From: Lederbergia panacisoli | GTDB lineage: Bacteria; Bacillota; Bacilli; Bacillales; Bacillaceae_C | Direction of reading: 5' to 3' | NCBI RefSeq assembly: GCF_024626525.1 | Contig: NZ_JANJGU010000004.1 | Span: 1 to 64,000, forward strand | Length of the DNA stretch: 64,000 bases | Shown: positions 61,867 through 64,000 of the stretch, piece after piece | Position numbering within the stretch: position 1 is the stretch's first letter | Layout: each line of letters begins with the position of its first letter | Position numbers and translations under genes: made by a program | The notes under the pieces: generated by a model | Database searches by the model: none | Told to the model about the DNA's origin: nothing | What the model saw: only the letters and a program-made list of their open reading frames with translations

Positions 61867-62873
61867 AAATTGGAATGATAAGTTTTGCACATATGCATGC
61901 TTATTCATATGCGCATGCTATTGTCAAGTCACAAGATGCTACCCTCGCTGGAATTGCTGATGATGTAAAAGAACGTGGAGAACAGATGGCCAATGAATTT
62001 GAAACTACTTGGTACGCAAACTACCAAGATTTGCTTCAAACAGATATTGATGCTGTCATTATTTGTTCTGAAAATGCAAGGCATGCAGAGATGGCGATTG
62101 CTGCTGCAAAAGCAGGAAAGCATATTTTATGTGAAAAACCAATCGCAACGAATATTGAGGATGCGAAGGCGATGATACAAGCTGCAGAGGAAAATGGAGT
62201 TCAATTAATGATTGCTTTTCCTTGCCGTTTTCATGCCGTTGCCGGAGAGATAAAAGAAAGAATTGATAACGGAGAGTTCGGACAAATATTGGCCATCAAT
62301 GGAACGAATCGAGGATCAAATCCGGGTGATTGGTTTGTAGAACCTAAACAATCCGGTGGCGGAGCGGTGATGGATCATACTGTTCATGTAGTGGATGTCA
62401 TGAGGTGGTTCATGCCGGGTGCAGAAGTAAGAGAAGTATACGCTGAAGTAGATACTCGTTTTCACGACATTCCGAGTGATGATTGTGGACTGCTTACATT
62501 CGAGTTCGATAACGGCGTAATTGCCTCACTGGATCCATCTTGGTCCAGATCCAAGTCATTCCCTGTGTGGGGAGATTTAACGGTCGAAGTTATAGGAACG
62601 AAGGGCATTGCTCGGGTTGACTTATACAAACAAAACATTACACTGCACAGTGATGAAACAATGAAAACTACACGTGAATTTTGGGGGTCTGATTCCGACC
62701 AAGCACTGATTGACAGCTTTATAAAATCAGTGAAAGAAAACACCCCAGTTCCAATAACAGGAGAAGATGGACTCAGGGCAATGGAAGTAGCCCTAGCAGC
62801 CTATCACTCCTCGAAGAAACTACAGCCAGTGCCAGGCACCGGAACAACTTCAGGTCAATTCAAAACATTTTAA
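61863..62873 (+). CDS. Gfo/Idh/MocA family oxidoreductase with a repeat-derived C terminus
   Basis: A 336-residue protein: HAHAIVKSQD-type N terminus with a divergent nucleotide loop (MISFAHMHAYSYAH), ILCEKPIATNIEDAK with the EKP lysine, and SGGGAVMDHTVHVVDVMRWF with Asp and His. The final residues PVPGTGTTSGQFKTF are encoded by a hairpin repeat (62829-62906) that contains the stop codon, so the native end has probably been replaced. ATGA overlap with the previous gene. Confidence 0.87.
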   Translation: MKIGMISFAHMHAYSYAHAIVKSQDATLAGIADDVKERGEQMANEFETTWYANYQDLLQTDIDAVIICSENARHAEMAIAAAKAGKHILCEKPIATNIEDAKAMIQAAEENGVQLMIAFPCRFHAVAGEIKERIDNGEFGQILAINGTNRGSNPGDWFVEPKQSGGGAVMDHTVHVVDVMRWFMPGAEVREVYAEVDTRFHDIPSDDCGLLTFEFDNGVIASLDPSWSRSKSFPVWGDLTVEVIGTKGIARVDLYKQNITLHSDETMKTTREFWGSDSDQALIDSFIKSVKENTPVPITGEDGLRAMEVALAAYHSSKKLQPVPGTGTTSGQFKTF

Positions 62874-62906
62874 ATTGTTTCAGAGTTGTTTGGGTGCCTG
62901 GCACCC
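62829..62906. repeat. Short inverted-repeat element with GTGCCAGGCACC ends
   Basis: A 22-bp left arm (62829-62850) is matched by an inverted right arm (62884-62905) with two differences; each arm also contains its own small palindrome GGTGCCTGGCACC. The 33-bp centre is AT-rich and partly self-complementary (AAACA/TGTTT). It resembles a REP- or MITE-like element and could also terminate transcription. It covers the last codons of the upstream gene. Confidence 0.7.
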
Positions 62907-62956
62907 AAACAATTCTTGGATTGACAGTTTAGTATGTTTAAAGTAATCTTGAGTCA

Positions 62957-63013
62957 TGATAGCGATTACATTCGTTTTCATTTATTTTATGAAAAATGAT
63001 AAAAACGTTTACA
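62957..63013 (+). promoter_or_regulatory. Two near-consensus cre sites upstream of the nucleoside hydrolase gene
   Basis: TGATAGCGATTACA (62957-62970) and TAAAAACGTTTACA (63000-63013) each differ from TGWAANCGNTNWCA at one position. Their spacing of 43 bp (about four turns) could allow cooperative CcpA binding. They suggest a separate, glucose-repressed transcription unit. Confidence 0.5.
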
Positions 63014-63057
63014 TTTAAAGAGTGAAAGTTGATTTTAATTAGAAAGAAGGGGAGAAA

Positions 63058-63960
63058 TTGGAACGAATTATTATTGACACGGATATTGGTTCAGATGTGG
63101 ATGATGCAATGGCACTGGCGCTTGCAATGCGTTCTCCAGAATTAACGATTGAGGGTGTTACAACGGTATATGGAGATGTAGAAGTTCGAGCGCAACTAGC
63201 GGCGGAGTTGCTCAACTTAGGCAGCAGGTCCGATGTGAAGGTGTATAAAGGACTTGAGCAGACAATTCTCCAAAACCGAGAAGTTTGGTGGGCAGGGCAT
63301 GAAGGTGAAGGGGTCCTCGGTCCACAAAAAGAATATCAAATTGAAAACTTGCATGCGGTTGATTTTATTATCAAAACAGTAATGGAAAATCCAGGAGAAA
63401 TTACGTTAGTCCCAATTGGGCCGCTTACGAATATTGCAGCTGCCATTATTAGAGAGCCTAAAGTTGCCAAAAACGTAAAAAAAATCATCATGATGGCAGG
63501 TGTAACAAGATTAGGGGACAATGCCCTTTCTTTGCCTTACATAGAACATAATATTAAGTGCGATCCCGAAGCGGCATCGGTAGTCTTTGGAAGCGGAGCG
63601 CCTATTACGATGGTTGGCCTTGATGTCACTATGAAGGTGCTGATTAATAAAGATGATAAAAATATGTTAAAGGAATCGGGAGATCCTTTGAATATTGCTT
63701 TATCAAAACTAATCGAAAAGTGGTTTGAATTTATTAATATGGATTATTCCGCCATGCATGATCCGTTGGCGGTTTCGTTATTACTAGATCCAGCGCTAGT
63801 AAAAACAGAAAAAGCAAAGGTGATAATTGAATATGATCATCGCCCTGTGACTGGTCAAACGATTGCGGTTCTAGATCCGAATGGAAATGTAGATGTTTGC
63901 TTAGATGTAGAAAGTGAAACGTTCAATCGACTTTTACTAGGTAAGCTACTCGAAAAATAA
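63058..63960 (+). CDS. Inosine-uridine-type nucleoside hydrolase
   Basis: A 300-residue nucleoside hydrolase: the N-terminal Ca-binding signature DTDIGSDVDDAMAL (residues 7-20), NLGSRSDVKVYKG, LVPIGPLTNIAAAI and the C-terminal MDYSAMHDPLAV with the last Ca-ligand Asp. It hydrolyses N-glycosidic bonds of ribonucleosides or related compounds; in this context an N-linked sugar substrate is possible. TTG start with GGGGAG 3-5 bp upstream. Followed within 20 bp by another gene. Confidence 0.9.
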   Translation: MERIIIDTDIGSDVDDAMALALAMRSPELTIEGVTTVYGDVEVRAQLAAELLNLGSRSDVKVYKGLEQTILQNREVWWAGHEGEGVLGPQKEYQIENLHAVDFIIKTVMENPGEITLVPIGPLTNIAAAIIREPKVAKNVKKIIMMAGVTRLGDNALSLPYIEHNIKCDPEAASVVFGSGAPITMVGLDVTMKVLINKDDKNMLKESGDPLNIALSKLIEKWFEFINMDYSAMHDPLAVSLLLDPALVKTEKAKVIIEYDHRPVTGQTIAVLDPNGNVDVCLDVESETFNRLLLGKLLEK

Positions 63961-63978
63961 GACGTAAGGAGGGGTAAC

Positions 63979-64000
63979 ATGAATTGGGCGTTGATGACGG
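63979..64000 (+). CDS. Start of a further gene, cut by the window edge
   Basis: ATG at 63979 (MNWALMT...) follows AAGGAGGGG at 5-8 bp. It is 18 bp after the nucleoside hydrolase stop, so it is in the same operon. Too short to identify. Confidence 0.6.

Overview
The window looks like chromosomal DNA of a low-GC, endospore-forming Firmicute of the family Bacillaceae. The main evidence is a spore photoproduct lyase operon (splA-splB) behind a sigma-G-like promoter. Bacillus-type families support this (YkuS, YojM-type SodC, RelP, YtrA-type GntR, Bce-type and NatAB-like transporters), as do strong AGGAGG Shine-Dalgarno sites and frequent TTG starts. I see no rRNA, prophage, transposase or CRISPR array. 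One tRNA-Pro is present.

Layout. 0-7.8 kb: partial gene, YkuS, a TetR-controlled drug-type ABC exporter, splAB, a ferritin-like protein, a methyltransferase and a C45-type acyltransferase gene with an apparent frameshift at its start. 7.8-21 kb: DedA protein, glycolate oxidase pair glcD-glcF, S51 peptidase, CPBP protease, two APH-type kinases, a PadR/membrane-protein operon, two MFS transporters and a ThuA protein. 21-27 kb: a sugar ABC transporter with a GH4 glycosidase and a GntR/UTRA regulator, behind a strong promoter with a CcpA-type site. 27-38 kb: a second PadR/HAAS operon with three tandem operators, a DMT transporter, an alkyltransferase-like protein, a cupin protein, a BceRS-BceAB-like peptide-sensing module and a NatAB-like exporter.

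37.8-50 kb holds the least explained content. Two related NERD-domain genes lie in divergent orientation. Each is followed, 25-27 bp after its stop codon, by a tandem-repeat array. The two arrays are unrelated in sequence but share a sub-period of about 20.4-20.5 bp, close to two helical turns. Between the NERD genes lie four copies of an 18-bp palindrome, a DUF3221 lipoprotein, tRNA-Pro, relP, a YtrA-type ABC operon, an SDR, sodC, an AIM24-family protein and a DUF2089 operon.

50-64 kb: a polar amino-acid ABC transporter whose binding protein appears to start at ATT, then a catabolic island: GntR/UTRA regulator, BadF-type sugar kinase, GH4 6-phospho-glycosidase, a solitary sugar-binding lipoprotein, three Gfo/Idh/MocA oxidoreductases, a ROK kinase, NagA and a nucleoside hydrolase. 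CcpA-like sites precede several of these units. Together they suggest catabolism of N-acetylated amino-sugar glycosides with oxidoreductase steps; the exact substrate cannot be read from the sequence.
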